This document shows positions 10,015 through 21,816 of a stretch of DNA of 64,000 bases, one piece after another. This stretch comes from Kudoa neothunni. Lineage: Eukaryota; Cnidaria. The notes below the pieces were generated by a model that did not search any database, was not told where the DNA came from, and was given only the letters and a program-made list of their open reading frames with translations. The position numbers and the translations under genes were made by a program. Location: positions 6,324,001-6,388,000 of the forward strand of contig OZ199839.1 in NCBI GenBank assembly GCA_964304625.1, in the 5' to 3' direction. The stretch's first letter is position 1. Each line of letters begins with the position of its first letter.

Positions 10015-13000
10015 CTCATGTATCTATCAACTAAGAAATTTGCAGACTTATATGTCAATGTATCAGAGTAACTGGTTACAATCAGATTGCCTTTTTCTGA
10101 ATTGCTAAATGAGTCTTTTTCTCCATCGGCATACACCGTCCATTCGGTTTTTGAGTTTGTTTTGTAGGAAAAACGAACTTTACCATCTGTGTGAGCTATA
10201 CAGTAAGTATGCTTTTGATTATAATCTAAAAAAATTTAATTTTAATTTACCGATAAAATAGTATTCATTTCAAAATTTGTTATAATGTAAAAAAATAATA
10301 TTTATTATAATTACCCATTTTTATTGGAAAAACTCTAGATTTTTTGCAGAATTTCGCTCGCATCAGTACCATTACTGCCATAACATACTGATAGATAACG
10401 ATCAATTTTGGAATTAACATATCCAATTTGAACATTCTGCGACGTGCAATCAGTTATGCAGAAGTTATTGTCAGTGTTCGTTGTACAACATGGCTTCACA
10501 AAACTAGTGAGATCTTCGAAATTGGATAGTTTTAGGACACATTTATTCCCAGTTGGAAATTCTGATAGTCTAACATAGATTATCCCAATTTCGTTATTAA
10601 CTGCTTTTTCAAATTTTTGATGTAGTTTCCCATGTCGAGAGTGGGCTATTCATAATGTTACAAAAATTATTTATATTTTATTTACCCGGAATTTCTAATT
10701 TAAATGGTGGTGATTGGTTATGTGCATATATCATTAATCTGTAATTATGTTTATTACTATATATGCCCGAACCAAACTGAATATCATTGCATTTTTTTCG
10801 ACTACTGGATGAAGCATCACATTCAACGCAAGACTTTTGTATCTTCGTTGGTGAGGCTAAAAAACAAATTAAAAGATTATTTACTTTTATTATTACTGTT
10901 CCCTTCTTTATGCATATAAAATTGATAATAACAGTCAGTACCTGAATCATTCTCGATATTTTCTGTCGGTATTATTTTTAGATTTTTACCTGTTGTCTCA
11001 GGTGAAAATTGGAATTCAATTGTTTTACCAGTTAATTATAATTATTCATGAAATCATAATCGGAATATTGTTACTTGTTTTCTGGCTTTCTAGAGTATGA
11101 ACCTTATAGCTGCCACTAGGTACAATCATAATATCATAGGTGGCGCCAGAGTACAATCCAATGATAGTAAACTGCGAATTACACTTTTTTACACACAATT
11201 CTTTTTCTTCGCATATAGCTGGATAATAATATAATTTATCATGTTCTCTCACGTAAATTGAACATGTGTATTTTGAAGCTGCATTATCTGGAGTAAGTGT
11301 GAATCCATTCGTTGCTGGCGTAACCGATATTGACCCACTAGAAGGAGCAGTTGTTTGATCTAAATTAGTCAAATAATTTGCTAGATCTACAAAAACTACC
11401 AGTTTTATGATAAAATTATTTTCTAGGAGAATAGCTAGGTATATTTGATATTGTTATCATAATATCATTTGGCAAATCAGTAGGATTAGTTGTAATACTC
11501 ATGTCTCCAAAGTTGCAGTTACTAGATGGGTTAGTATCTTTTCTCCCAGTTTCCTTAACCAAAGGAGCGTATACATTCCAGATTTTTAATTCACATGCTA
11601 CAGTAGATGCGCTGTTGATAGCTAGACCATCTTCGTCTTTATTTTTATCGCTCATATTTACTTTGATTTTACTGTCATCAGATGTAGTCACGGACGTATC
11701 ATTGCCATGTTTCACTAGAATATATATTTATATAATACATCATTTTAACGATTACGTATGTAAATGTTATTTTGGTAACCAACGATAGGTTCCATCCCTA
11801 ATTTGAGAACGCGTATTTTTACTGCTTTTACACCCGTTGGAATATCTCCAAATGTAACGTTACTACACAAACTAAAAAGGCAGTTTGCATTATTATCGCA
11901 GGTGTTTGAGAAAAATCTATTAGTAGATGATGCAGTCGCGTCAATCCATTCAAAAGAACATATTTCAGAAGGCTCTTCGTTAACTAATTTTATCGTTAAC
12001 TTATTAACTGGATCACTGACAGCAATTTCATAATAAAATCTGTTTAAGGCTGGTGCATTGTTTTTTACAAATGTGTTGTCATAGAAGTAATGAAAGTCAA
12101 AATATTTTGGGCAACTTATGTAATAGTCTTCAACTAGTTCATCAAATTGAATTGAGTAGCTTTCAGTGCTACACTGTGTCTCAGATTGAGCTCCAGAGGT
12201 GGGATTAAGCTTAACTTCATCCTTATACCTATCACAATTAAGCAAGCATTTATTAGCGTCTAATTTTATATTTTCCCCTTCAATTCTTGCCAAATGCCTT
12301 ATCTCCTCGTAAGAATCAACAAAATTATATTAATTTGTCAAATTAGATTTACATATGTAGTATGAAAAGACTTTTCCTACAGTGAACTTGATAGGAGATG
12401 GTGGCGGTGGAACGTGTGCCGGCGTTGATCCCTCTTGTTCGTTGTTAACCAAAGCGTCTTTTTTATCCTCGTTTTCTTCTGTCCCATCTTTCTGGGTTCC
12501 TTTGCTATTCAGATCAGTATCCTGTTTTTTTCCTGTTACCCTTTGTGGGTCACCTGATTCGCCTGATCCATGCCCTTCTGACTCCCTAGGGCCTGAGAGT
12601 GTCGGCCCTTCTGACCTTTCTATGGAAGATTTAGAAAGATGAGTCTTTTCCCCATCTACGTAATCGCCATGGAACATTTCTCCAATAGTTGCTTTATTCA
12701 GAGTTGATAAATTAATTGCTGACTTAGCAGTGGAAGATTTTTCATCCGAATACATAACTGAAATATAATTTAGTTTGTTTTCATTACTAATATCAATAAT
12801 AACTTCTGTTTCAAGTTGGTTGCAATCTTTTTCGATTGCTGAACTACTGTCACCTGCATTGACGTATACAGACAACTCATTGTTAGACTTTTTAATCGTG
12901 CATTTTTTATCATTTTTCTCGAATAAAGTACCTTTAAATCCCACCTTATATTTACTTTGTGTTCTATCGTATATTAGAATCATATCGCCCGCCCCCTTTT

Positions 13001-14877
13001 CAGCGTCTCCTAATTAAATATACTTAAAGCTAAATTACTTATTTAATAACTTTTTATTTCCTCTTTCATTGGTTTTGCATTATCTATATTTATCGTGACT
13101 AATTCGTATACAACTTCTGGGTCAATAGTAGACCATGGAATTTCTAATTTCGTTGATCCGCCACTTGTTCGTACTCCAGGATTGCAATCGATATTTAAAC
13201 AATCCAATATAATTTTCTTTGTATCTTTTTCCAATAGAGTATAACGCCAGGAATTCCCAATATTTTCATTAGAAGTAACAGACATTGTAGCCACAATCTT
13301 TTGTGTTGGAGTTTCGTCTGATTTAGTTATTGTAACAGTACTGTCACTAGCTATTTAAATTAGGCAATATTTAACTTAAATAAAAATTACTTGATACGGA
13401 GTTACTCTCGGCACATGTGTAACCTTTGGAGCAGACAATTATTTTGTAATTTGTTTTAGGATCAAGATTTATAATTGTGAATTCACTAGTACAAATGCCC
13501 AAACAAAAAAATTTGTTTGAATCTTTTTCACAGGTAGCAGGTAACTTGGATTTCTCATTTTCCACCGAATAATACAGTTCACATTCTGCGTTGTTATTAT
13601 TAGATCCAGCAGTGAAAAGACTAGTTGGAGCTAATGTCAATTTTGTGTTTCCAACACCGACCGATGGTGTTATTTGCTTACCATTGCTAAACTCAATTCC
13701 TATTCAACATTTAGATATATTTTTAAAAATCGTTATACCTTTTGTTTTGAAATAAAAATATCGGTGATAATGCTTCACTTCAGGGGAGTCTACGGTGTTT
13801 AGTCCCGTTATTTTTAACTTTAAAATGTATTCAGTTAACGGTTCAAGTCCTGTTATAGTTTTTGAACTGAATGAAGTACAGTCATTTTCACATGTTACGT
13901 TATCTCCAATACTATCAGTTCCCATAAACTTCTTTATTAATTTTACATCTGTGATTTTTGCTGCACCTACTGCACTATCAGCATCTTCATTTTTATTTAA
14001 TTCTGAAAGATTAACTGTAATTCGATTATTTTGTTTATCCGAAAAAACGTCAGTGGGTTGATTATTACGAACTACGAGATTTTATAAAAATTATAAAATA
14101 ATCATTAAATTACAAGTAACAGTTTGAATAAATTCCTTTGAATATGACTTTCCAACTGATTTTACAAGAACTTGAGCAAAATTCAAATCAGAGTCATAGA
14201 ATAATGTCGCCTTGTAACAGGGTTGAAGACAGGGGCCAGCTTTATTCCTTATAGAGCAATAAGATGAACACCGCAAATCGTTTATATCTTTTATTCCAAA
14301 ATAACATAACTTGGACGGTTCGGGATTTTGGAGTGTTATTGTGAAATAGTGCTTATTATCAGATTCTGATTTTGATCCAGACGCAATAAACCAATCTTCA
14401 AAAGGTTTTTTTGGGATTAAGAAATATTTCTGGCGATTTATCATTGAATTCAATAATATATCTTGGTTGATACGATTTGGTTTTAAGATTAATTGATTTC
14501 TCTGTATTAAAATCGTTACTTGTATTATGAGTAAATTCTTCAATAGAGTCAGCTTTCACTTTGAAACCTTTGTTAATTTTACTCTTAATGGAAACGGCAA
14601 ATTGGTTATTTGATTTTTCTACGCCAGTATAGTTTGAAGATAAATATCTCATAACTTGATTTATACAATAACAGACATAATTGATGTTACCCTTGACCTT
14701 ATAAACTCTCTTGATAGGACAATTTTTGACATCATCTTCAGTTTTTCCTTGACACCATCTTAGATATTTCATTTTCTCAAATTCATCCCGGCTGAATTTT
14801 AATTCCACTTTTTTACAATCGTAAATGCATATGTTTGAATTGGAATAAATTTTGACGCATATGCGTACTTGCTGGCA

Positions 14878-15745
14878 CGCACACACACGGACATTTCAGT
14901 TTTATATGTATAGTAGACTAGCGCAAAAACCCCGCTTCGGTTGCGTTTCCTTTCCCGACCACCCTGATAAAAGCCGTGAGCAGGCGAAGGTCATTTTAAG
15001 TTCAAAGTTAATTATAATTATCTTATCGACCTTTCTATAACAGTCATGATCGAAATAAACAGCAATGACCCGATCATCCTCACTTTTTTCGTTATTGGAC
15101 TTTATTTTCATTTAGAAATCATAAGTTCTTACAAATCATGAGGCGTATTAATCGTTTTACCTAACCCGTCGATGAACTAACTAATCTAAAAGTTTGTTAA
15201 CAATGTTTTACTCAATCAAAACGTTCTAACATAATTTTATATTCATTTAAAAAAAATATAAAAATTTTTAACTTTAACTAAACATGCAAAGTAAATAATA
15301 TATTCAAGCGTATTAATTTATTAATTTCCCGTTTAAGCAACAAATCTTTGTTTGCACCGAAACCCCGCCTATGCACGAACAAATGTTGTAATTCGTCTTA
15401 AATACGTTCAAAAGTAGAAAAGAGTAAACTTTCAAAGTTTCAGTTGTATATAAATACAGAAAATTAGAGTTATCTACGAATATCATTGAACATTGTAGCG
15501 AATCATGTGCAGTGGTAATCTCATTGTATCAGCGCTAATCTGTTTGAATAAAGTTTACACTACAAATTAACCGCTTTATTAGAAAGTAGACAATCCCGTC
15601 GTATTTTTGTAGTTAATTTTGTATTTTTTAAAGTATATCACGAAAATCAAATAGTCTAAAAAGTCTCTGTATAAGAATATAATTTACACACACACGGACA
15701 CTACTACTTTATATATTAGGATATATTAGGATAGATAGATAGATA
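14878..15745 (+). other. AT-rich spacer bounded by two similar CA-rich motifs
   Basis: Between the N-terminal exon of the fibronectin-like copy and the piggyBac copy. Near 14880-14912 and again near 15686-15718 there is a CACACACACGGACA word followed within about 8-10 bases by TTTATAT, in the same orientation. The second is followed by a (gata)n tract at 15731-15757. This could be the tails of two copies of a short retroelement or the ends of an unnamed repeat; I cannot decide. No coding frame is convincing. Confidence 0.3.
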
Positions 15746-16441
15746 TAGATATAGATAATGACCTAGAGGAAGGAAAACCTATTGAAACATTGGACACAAC
15801 AAACGTATTGAGCTCATTTTCGCACTTTATAAGAGAAGAGATGCTCGAAGAAATTTTATCGTTCACAAACCGTAAAGGTCTCGAAAAATATAATGACCCG
15901 TAGAAAATCTTAAATTGCATCGAATTAAAAGCTTTCTTAGGATTGCTGTTATTGGCTGGTGCCTATAAATCAAACCTAGAGTGTACAATGATTCTGTGGC
16001 ATGAAATTCAAGGAAGATCATTATTTCGCGCCATAATAAGTGAAATAAGATTTCAAAAAATCTTAAACTTCTTGCGCTTTGATGAACATTGGAAGCGTAA
16101 AAAGTTCCCAAATTCAGTTGATAAATTTTCCCCCGCCAGGGAACTGTTTGGAAATTTTTCGGAAATCTGTAAGAATAGTTATATCCCTGGACCTAATTTG
16201 ACCGTAGATAAAAACAACTATATCCGTTCCGAGGGAGTGTATCATTTCTTGTTTACATACTAAAAAACCATCCAAATATGGGCTAAAATTTTGGATCGTA
16301 TGTGATAGTCAAACGCGTTACGTATCCAACGTTTTGCCTTACTTGGGTAAAATTGATGAATGCCGTGAAACAAATCTATGTTTTAAAGTTGTCATTGATT
16401 TGACTCAACATTTGTTGAAATCGGGAAAAACTATTACATGC

Positions 16442-16451
16442 AATAATTATT
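16442..16451. repeat. target-site duplication of MULE-2, left
   Basis: AATAATTATT; 9 of 10 bases match 19562-19571. Confidence 0.7.
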
Positions 16452-16563
16452 GGCAGTGTCTATTTTGCCGGACGCGCTTTTTCTCTTAAAATAATAATTC
16501 AATCGCTACAATTTTTTCCTAAAAATATCTTTTATAAATGCAGAATATAAATTTAGTTTCATT
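16452..16563 (+). repeat. MULE-2 left terminal inverted repeat
   Basis: Near-perfect reverse complement of 19450-19561. Confidence 0.85.
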
Positions 16564-16766
16564 TATCTTTTAATTAATAATTAGGTATCAACATACATTG
16601 AGGATATTTTAAACTCATTCATAAGTTTCATTATAAATGACATTAAATTTTTATAAATCTGTATTATTTATACAATTAATCCAATTTTATGTGTTATAAC
16701 AGCATAAACGAGTAAAATACCCTCTAGCGTGCGGTTGTAACTTTGATAGTCGCGAGTAGAATCACT

Positions 16767-19134
16767 ATGGAAGGAGAGTCTGATCAAACACTACTAATTC
16801 AGGATATTACATCTGAACCTATTGTCGGAAATGCATTTAAAAACTTTGAAAAGGCTAAAGAATTCATGGATAAGTACTCAAAGCGGAACAACTTTTGTTA
16901 CTGGATCCGAGACTCTAGAAAAATCTCAACTGCCCTAAAAAAATTTGATAGAGACATGAACTCTGATCTTGTTTATTATGAAGCCACTTTTTGTTGTGTT
17001 CATGGTGGTAAAAATGTAATTATCTATATAAAAATTGATGTAATTAATTTGAATTCAGATACAATCTAAAAGTGCTGGGAAGAGAAAAATCAACAGCCAT
17101 AAAAGTGGTTGCAATTTTTTCATTACACTGCGAGTTCCTAAAAACATAAATATGTTAGTTATTAGAAAATTGGATCTTACTCACAGCTGCAACAGAAATG
17201 AGCATTTTAGGGATTTTTTACCAATGAATAGAAAATTAGATGAAGAAAGCAAGAATCTTATAAAAAATGTTCATTTTTATGATGGAAATTTAAAAAGAGT
17301 ACAAGTAGAAATCATGAACCAATCACAAAAAAAGGTTTCGTTGAAGCAAATCCATAATTATATCCAAACATTGAAAAAAAATGTTTCGTCGGATATTTCG
17401 GAATTGTTTAATTCAATAAAAAATTCTCACCCAAATGCAACTATCGAAATATTGCATAATAACTCCAGTGAAATGACTGGAATATTTTTCCAAGACCTTT
17501 ATATGAAAAACGTTATTAAAAAATTTCCCGAACTAGTATTTATGGATGCCACTTATAAATTAATCAATAATCGTATGCCATTGTATATATGTCTGTTTAT
17601 CGATTCATTTGGGCAAAGTCAAATAGGAGCTATTGCTCTTTTATCTGAGGAGAGTACCGTGACTGTTACCTGGTTATGCCAATCTCTACTTAAACATAAC
17701 GAGGAAATGTCAACCAAAACAGTTTGTTTCATTACGGATAAAGACATGATTGAAAGAAACTCTATAAGATCTATATTTCCTAACGTAAGTACAAACTTAT
17801 GCCTGTACCATGTCTTAAGAACATTTGGGAGAGAAATCTCTACATTAAGAATGGGAATAAACAAAGCCGAAAGAAAAACTGCCTTAGAGTTGATTCAAAA
17901 GCTTTGCTATACCAATGATCCAAAAATTTATGAAAATTACCATGAATTGTTAAATAATACATGTAACAAAAAAATCATTACTTATTATAATAAATCTTGG
18001 GATCCAATCAAACATGAATGGTGCCCGGCATACATGAACCTAAAGGGTACTTTTTTAAATAGAACAAATAATCGATTAGAATGCATAAATTCCAAAATTA
18101 AACAAATCATAAAAAAATTCTCAACAATTGAAGTCTTTTTCAGCGATCTGCTTATTTATTTATCAAGTATGAGGACTGAGCGTGAGAATAAAGCAGTTAG
18201 AGAGTGGACAACCCAAACTGTTGAGAAATTAAATCCAGACATTAACGAACAATATAAAACATTGTTGACTTCATATGCGTATAATATTATGCAAGATGAA
18301 ATAAATAATCATATCGAATCCTATGCCAATCCTGATCCCAATAGTTGTACATGTTGTTTCTACGTAAGTATGGAGTTACCATGTAGGCATATTATTTACG
18401 CTAGAAAAATAATGAACATGAATTTATATGAAGAGAAAATTTGTAATAAGAGGTGGCACAAAGAATATTACCTGTCATTTATTCAAATGACCAAAAATTT
18501 ATATCTTCAAAATCCTTCGTGTTGTGTGCAACCAAGTATTACAGAAATTTCGAGTCAGTGCCCTGTTCCGAATTCTGCTTTTAAGCGATACATGGAGCTA
18601 GAAATTCTTAGTAAGAAAATAGCTTCGCTAGGGTCTGAAAAAACAGGGAGTCAATATGATTCATTAAAAAAGATTTTAGGTGAATTAATCTCTCTTATTT
18701 CCAATGGAGATTCTCTGGATAAGGTGACTATTTTTTCCACTATTCATATATCAACTTAATTTAGTTCAAGTTAATGTCTGAATCTGTCATCATAAACAAT
18801 CAAGAGATTTCAATCCCAACATGTAATTAATGATATTGTCTTTAGTAGAATTTTTATTTCGTGTTTAGTTACTGAGGAATCACGATTAGAGAATGAGGAT
18901 ATACTAGAAGCAGTTAATGATAATGTTCCATCATCAATAATTGATATGGAGATCCCGAATATTGTAGATGATACCACAACTAAAAATCCATCTTTGAAGG
19001 GTGTGTATCTTTTGTCCATTTTGCTAAATTCATAAAATTATAGGAATTAAGCTGCCAACAGTAGTGAAATTGAGAGGTAGACCAAAAGGTGTATTTCAAA
19101 CAGTTATTGGTTTAAGAAAAAAAAGAAAATTATA
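16767..19134 (+). CDS. MULE-2 transposase (FAR1-like N-terminus, MULE core, SWIM finger, AT-hook tail)
   Basis: Exon 1 runs from ATG 16767 (or 16743) to about 17014, ending GGKN. An intron (GTAATTATC to TTCAG, about 17015-17059) leads into the main exon, open to 18759. Features in order: zinc-binding N-terminus with CNFFITLR and LTHSCN; the MULE core with LVFMDATYK (Asp), CFITDKD (Asp), LCLYHVLR and NNRLECINSK (Glu), spaced as in Mutator transposases; a SWIM finger CTCC ... CRHIIYA near 18348-18395. Downstream exons, about 18870-18999 and 19045-19134, give an acidic stretch and a basic tail with RGRPKG (AT-hook) and KKRKL (likely nuclear localisation). The 3' splicing is not fully resolved because the phase of the first downstream junction is unclear. 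No stop interrupts the core, so the enzyme may be functional. Confidence 0.8.
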
Positions 19135-19449
19135 ATTATGGTAATGATGATAGTAGTAATAATAACAACACCAATATCGATATATTATATTCAAATATAA
19201 TTTTATGTGGAAGTTAAACAGTCACAATTATTTGGCGTTGCAATACAAGATAATTTCAAACATTTATTATTTAAAGTAGAATACTCAACATTTTATTAAA
19301 TTTTTAGTGGGTGTATCAATCATCTGATAAAAACATTTACCTAATTATAAAAATTTTAAATACGAATTGGCCAAATAGTTTTACTTTACTGTATTTTCAT
19401 GTGGATATTATGGATACAAATTAGCTATGTTAAAATTCGTCACTGAATT

Positions 19450-19561
19450 AATGAAACTAAATTTATATTCTGCATTTATAAAAGATATTTTTAGGAAAAA
19501 ATTGTAGCGATTGAATTATTATTTTAAGAGAAAAAGCGCGTCCGGCAAAATAGACACAGCC
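19450..19561 (-). repeat. MULE-2 right terminal inverted repeat
   Basis: Near-perfect reverse complement of 16452-16563. Confidence 0.85.
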
Positions 19562-19571
19562 ACTAATTATT
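19562..19571. repeat. target-site duplication of MULE-2, right
   Basis: ACTAATTATT; 9 of 10 bases match 16442-16451. Confidence 0.7.
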
Positions 19572-20271
19572 TCACTTCCTGGAAGCTAGCTCAATATTTA
19601 TGATAAAGAAAAACGTCCATTCTTGGCACGGTACACCAATGTCGAACATTTATTCCAACCAAATAACTCTCGGAAGATATTTTCATCCTAATTTCTTATG
19701 TACCGACGAAAAACAAGGCTGTAATAATTCTTTCTTCAGAGTACCATCGTAAACCAAAAGCAATTTTAGATTATAATGTAAAGGAGTGTGATGTTGACAC
19801 TTTGGATCAATGTATTTCCATGTATACATGGAAAAGAAAATGTTGACATTGGCAGTTCGCAGTATTTTGCAAATACTTGATATAACTGCGTGCAATGCAT
19901 TTTTTGTATTTATTCATGGCAATCCCCATTATTGTGACACAAACAAGTCAAATCGTCGCCAACGATTTCTCGTGGATTTGTCCATGTCATTAATTAAGCC
20001 CCGAGCAAGAATGGAGGTATAAAATTGCATTTGTTTCTAACCAGCCTGCTGTTAAAAGAATAATGGAAATAGTTTGTTTCGAATTTAACAAAGAAAGTGA
20101 TCCTCCAGTGGAAAACCAAGAAAATAATCAAAGAAAGCGATGCCGTTTGTGTCCTATTATCAGTATTGCACGTAGAAGCAAGCAAATCTGTCACTTATGT
20201 GATCGAAATGTTTGTAATGAGCATTCAAAGAAAAAAATTATTTGTTTAAATTATGACTCACAACGAAATTA

Positions 20272-21816
20272 ATTTAAACATATTTTTTGCCTATGGTTTT
20301 TTTTATTGAACGCAATGTGACGTTTATAACGATTGGAACATATAGTAGAAATGAATTTAAAATAAAGGATTTCTATTTTGGTTAACAACCATAATAGGAA
20401 TGTTGATTAAAATACAAATAAATTAAAGCTGACACTGAATAAATACATTTTAATAATAGGAAACAATATAATAATTTTTTTGTTATGCGTAATAATATAG
20501 TTTATCTTATTACCTTAACTGTTCTATTTTTATTTATATATCGTATATAATGTGACCTGCCAATAGCAGAAGAGTTAATTTAAGATTAAATTATAATAAT
20601 GCATTTGACCTAAGTTAATTCTTGGGCTCCTGGAACCCAGGGTTAGTGTTTAAGGGTTAATTCCTAACGTCTAAAACACATGTAGCCGATAAATCCTAAT
20701 TTAATCTTATGACGTCATGGTAATCCCACTATAGGAAAAAGGAAAACCTACGATTAGAGCATTTCTTTAAGGTTTAATATATATTAATTGTGATAATATG
20801 TCGTTGTATATTGTTATCTTTTAATAATTTTAATACGAAGTTAAAACATTAAGTATGGGGATATATGGAGAAAATGTGTTCAATTATACAAACATTTTTT
20901 CTAGGATAAATTCTTATATTTTTCCAAAGCTTGAAATTATTTAGTATACAAATATATTTTCAGAGATTAAACGAATTTTGTACGGAAATTTTTGAGGTTT
21001 TCATTTTTAAAAATAAGAGATTTTCAAGTGGCTATTGGTACGGTAAATGGTATTCAGGTGACACTAGTTTGGGCTATAAATCTATAGCCAACTTGTAAGT
21101 TGAAGTTTGCTGGGATTAAAAATTCTCATTACGCAAGCGGACATGCCGTTTAAGATTAAATTGTACTGCTGCCAATAGCCTCCGCCAGAAGATTTATCTA
21201 AAATGGGGTCACGAAAGTCCCCGCATGGTCCATGGAGGGTTAAACAAGAAAATTTTGTTCCCAAATAATTTTCATTATTAAAATAGAGGAAGTTTGCCCA
21301 CAATAAATTTAAAATTATTTACAGTAAAATAGAGCGAATATTAAAATAATTAAATGAAGATGTAAAGTTTAATGGGAAGATAAATAAAAAACGGCTCTAA
21401 AGAACCCTAAGTTTGTTGGAGGTTAAAAGTATAATTGTTTAATTAATGTGATTACTCACCTCCATTATATTAATTTCCCATGTATTTTATGCATTCTAGA
21501 ACTACACGTAACATTTCCTTTTCTATATAAATCTGAAAACATCCACGGAGAAATTTGACGTAATCTGTATAAATAATGTAATTGATTTGATGTATATGCT
21601 CATACTGTTACTTTTAAAGAATTCTCATTACGTTAAAAAATATTGATTACACAATTTTTCTGTTGTCTAAAATTCTATCTATTTTTGATTGTTATATTTA
21701 AAATAAATATGCGTGAATAAACACGGAAATTTTATAATTCCAATTAATTCGTAAAATGGGGGTAAATATGTTATGATAAAACTATGTTATTCATCAAAAT
21801 GAAGCTTTTTAATAAT
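20272..21816. other. intergenic, with a possible piggyBac-like terminus
   Basis: No gene seen. Near 21200-21243 the sequence has GGGGTCACGAAAGTCCCC and ends GGAGGGTTAA. Read on the other strand this is TTAACCCTCC followed by GGGGACTTTCGTGACCCC, the style of piggyBac-family MITE ends inserted at TTAA. A second GGGTTAA lies near 20656. I found no matching opposite end, so this is only a hint. Confidence 0.3.

Larger units (their letters stand above)
5088..14886 (-). pseudogene. fibronectin-III-like modular membrane protein, copy 1 (decayed)
   Basis: Multi-exon gene on the minus strand, paralogous exon by exon to the plus-strand gene at 28690-34710. Exons visible include 14886-14100 (N-terminal part), 14071-13739, about 13700-13390, about 13290-13050, 12983-12340, 12293-11780, 11715-11430, 11372-11070, 10950-10885, 10856-10680, about 10620-10330, about 10220-10006 plus 7023-6780, 6610-6310, 6288-5990 and 5950-5660. 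A final exon (about 5178-5088) encodes a hydrophobic membrane segment with a short RRK-rich tail ending AAYDL. Modules carry the pattern C-x(2,3)-C ... I-x-x-L-x(4)-Y of fibronectin-III-like folds. Damage: a MULE inserted inside one exon (7033-10005), an in-frame TAA at 6519-6517, and a frame change at an A7 run near 14402-14408. Together these argue that the gene is no longer expressed as a whole protein. The true start and any signal peptide are not visible. Confidence 0.75.
16452..19561 (+). mobile_element. MULE-2 (Mutator-like element), apparently complete
   Basis: About 3110 bases with inverted repeats of about 111 bases (16452-16563 and 19450-19561). Both ends start GGC(A/T)GTGTCTATTTTGCC and are nearly identical along their length. 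It sits in the piggyBac transposase between codons for ITCNNY and FTSWK. The flanks show a 10-base duplication with one mismatch, AATAATTATT (16442-16451) and ACTAATTATT (19562-19571). The high TIR similarity and the long open transposase frame suggest this is a younger insertion than MULE-1. Confidence 0.85.
15755..20271 (+). mobile_element. piggyBac copy 2, interrupted by MULE-2
   Basis: Left part 15755-16441: a piggyBac transposase N-terminal half (FRAIISEIRFQKILNFLRFDE, then GPNLTVDKN, then TITCNNY). Right part 19572-20271: continuation from FTSWKLAQYL through VDTLDQC to NRRQRFLVDLS, then a C-terminal cysteine domain with CRLCP, CHLCDRN and CNEHS. VDTLDQ carries the third catalytic Asp of piggyBac transposases. 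Both halves contain stops or frame changes (for example a stop at about 15901, after KYNDP), so it was probably already decaying. The extreme N-terminus seems lost at the GATA repeat. TTAA ends were not securely found. Confidence 0.75.

Noticed and set aside
12382-12642. Plus-strand Ser/Pro-rich frame
   Set aside because: Mirror frame of the charged linker exon of the minus-strand fibronectin-like gene; the minus reading is supported by the paralog.
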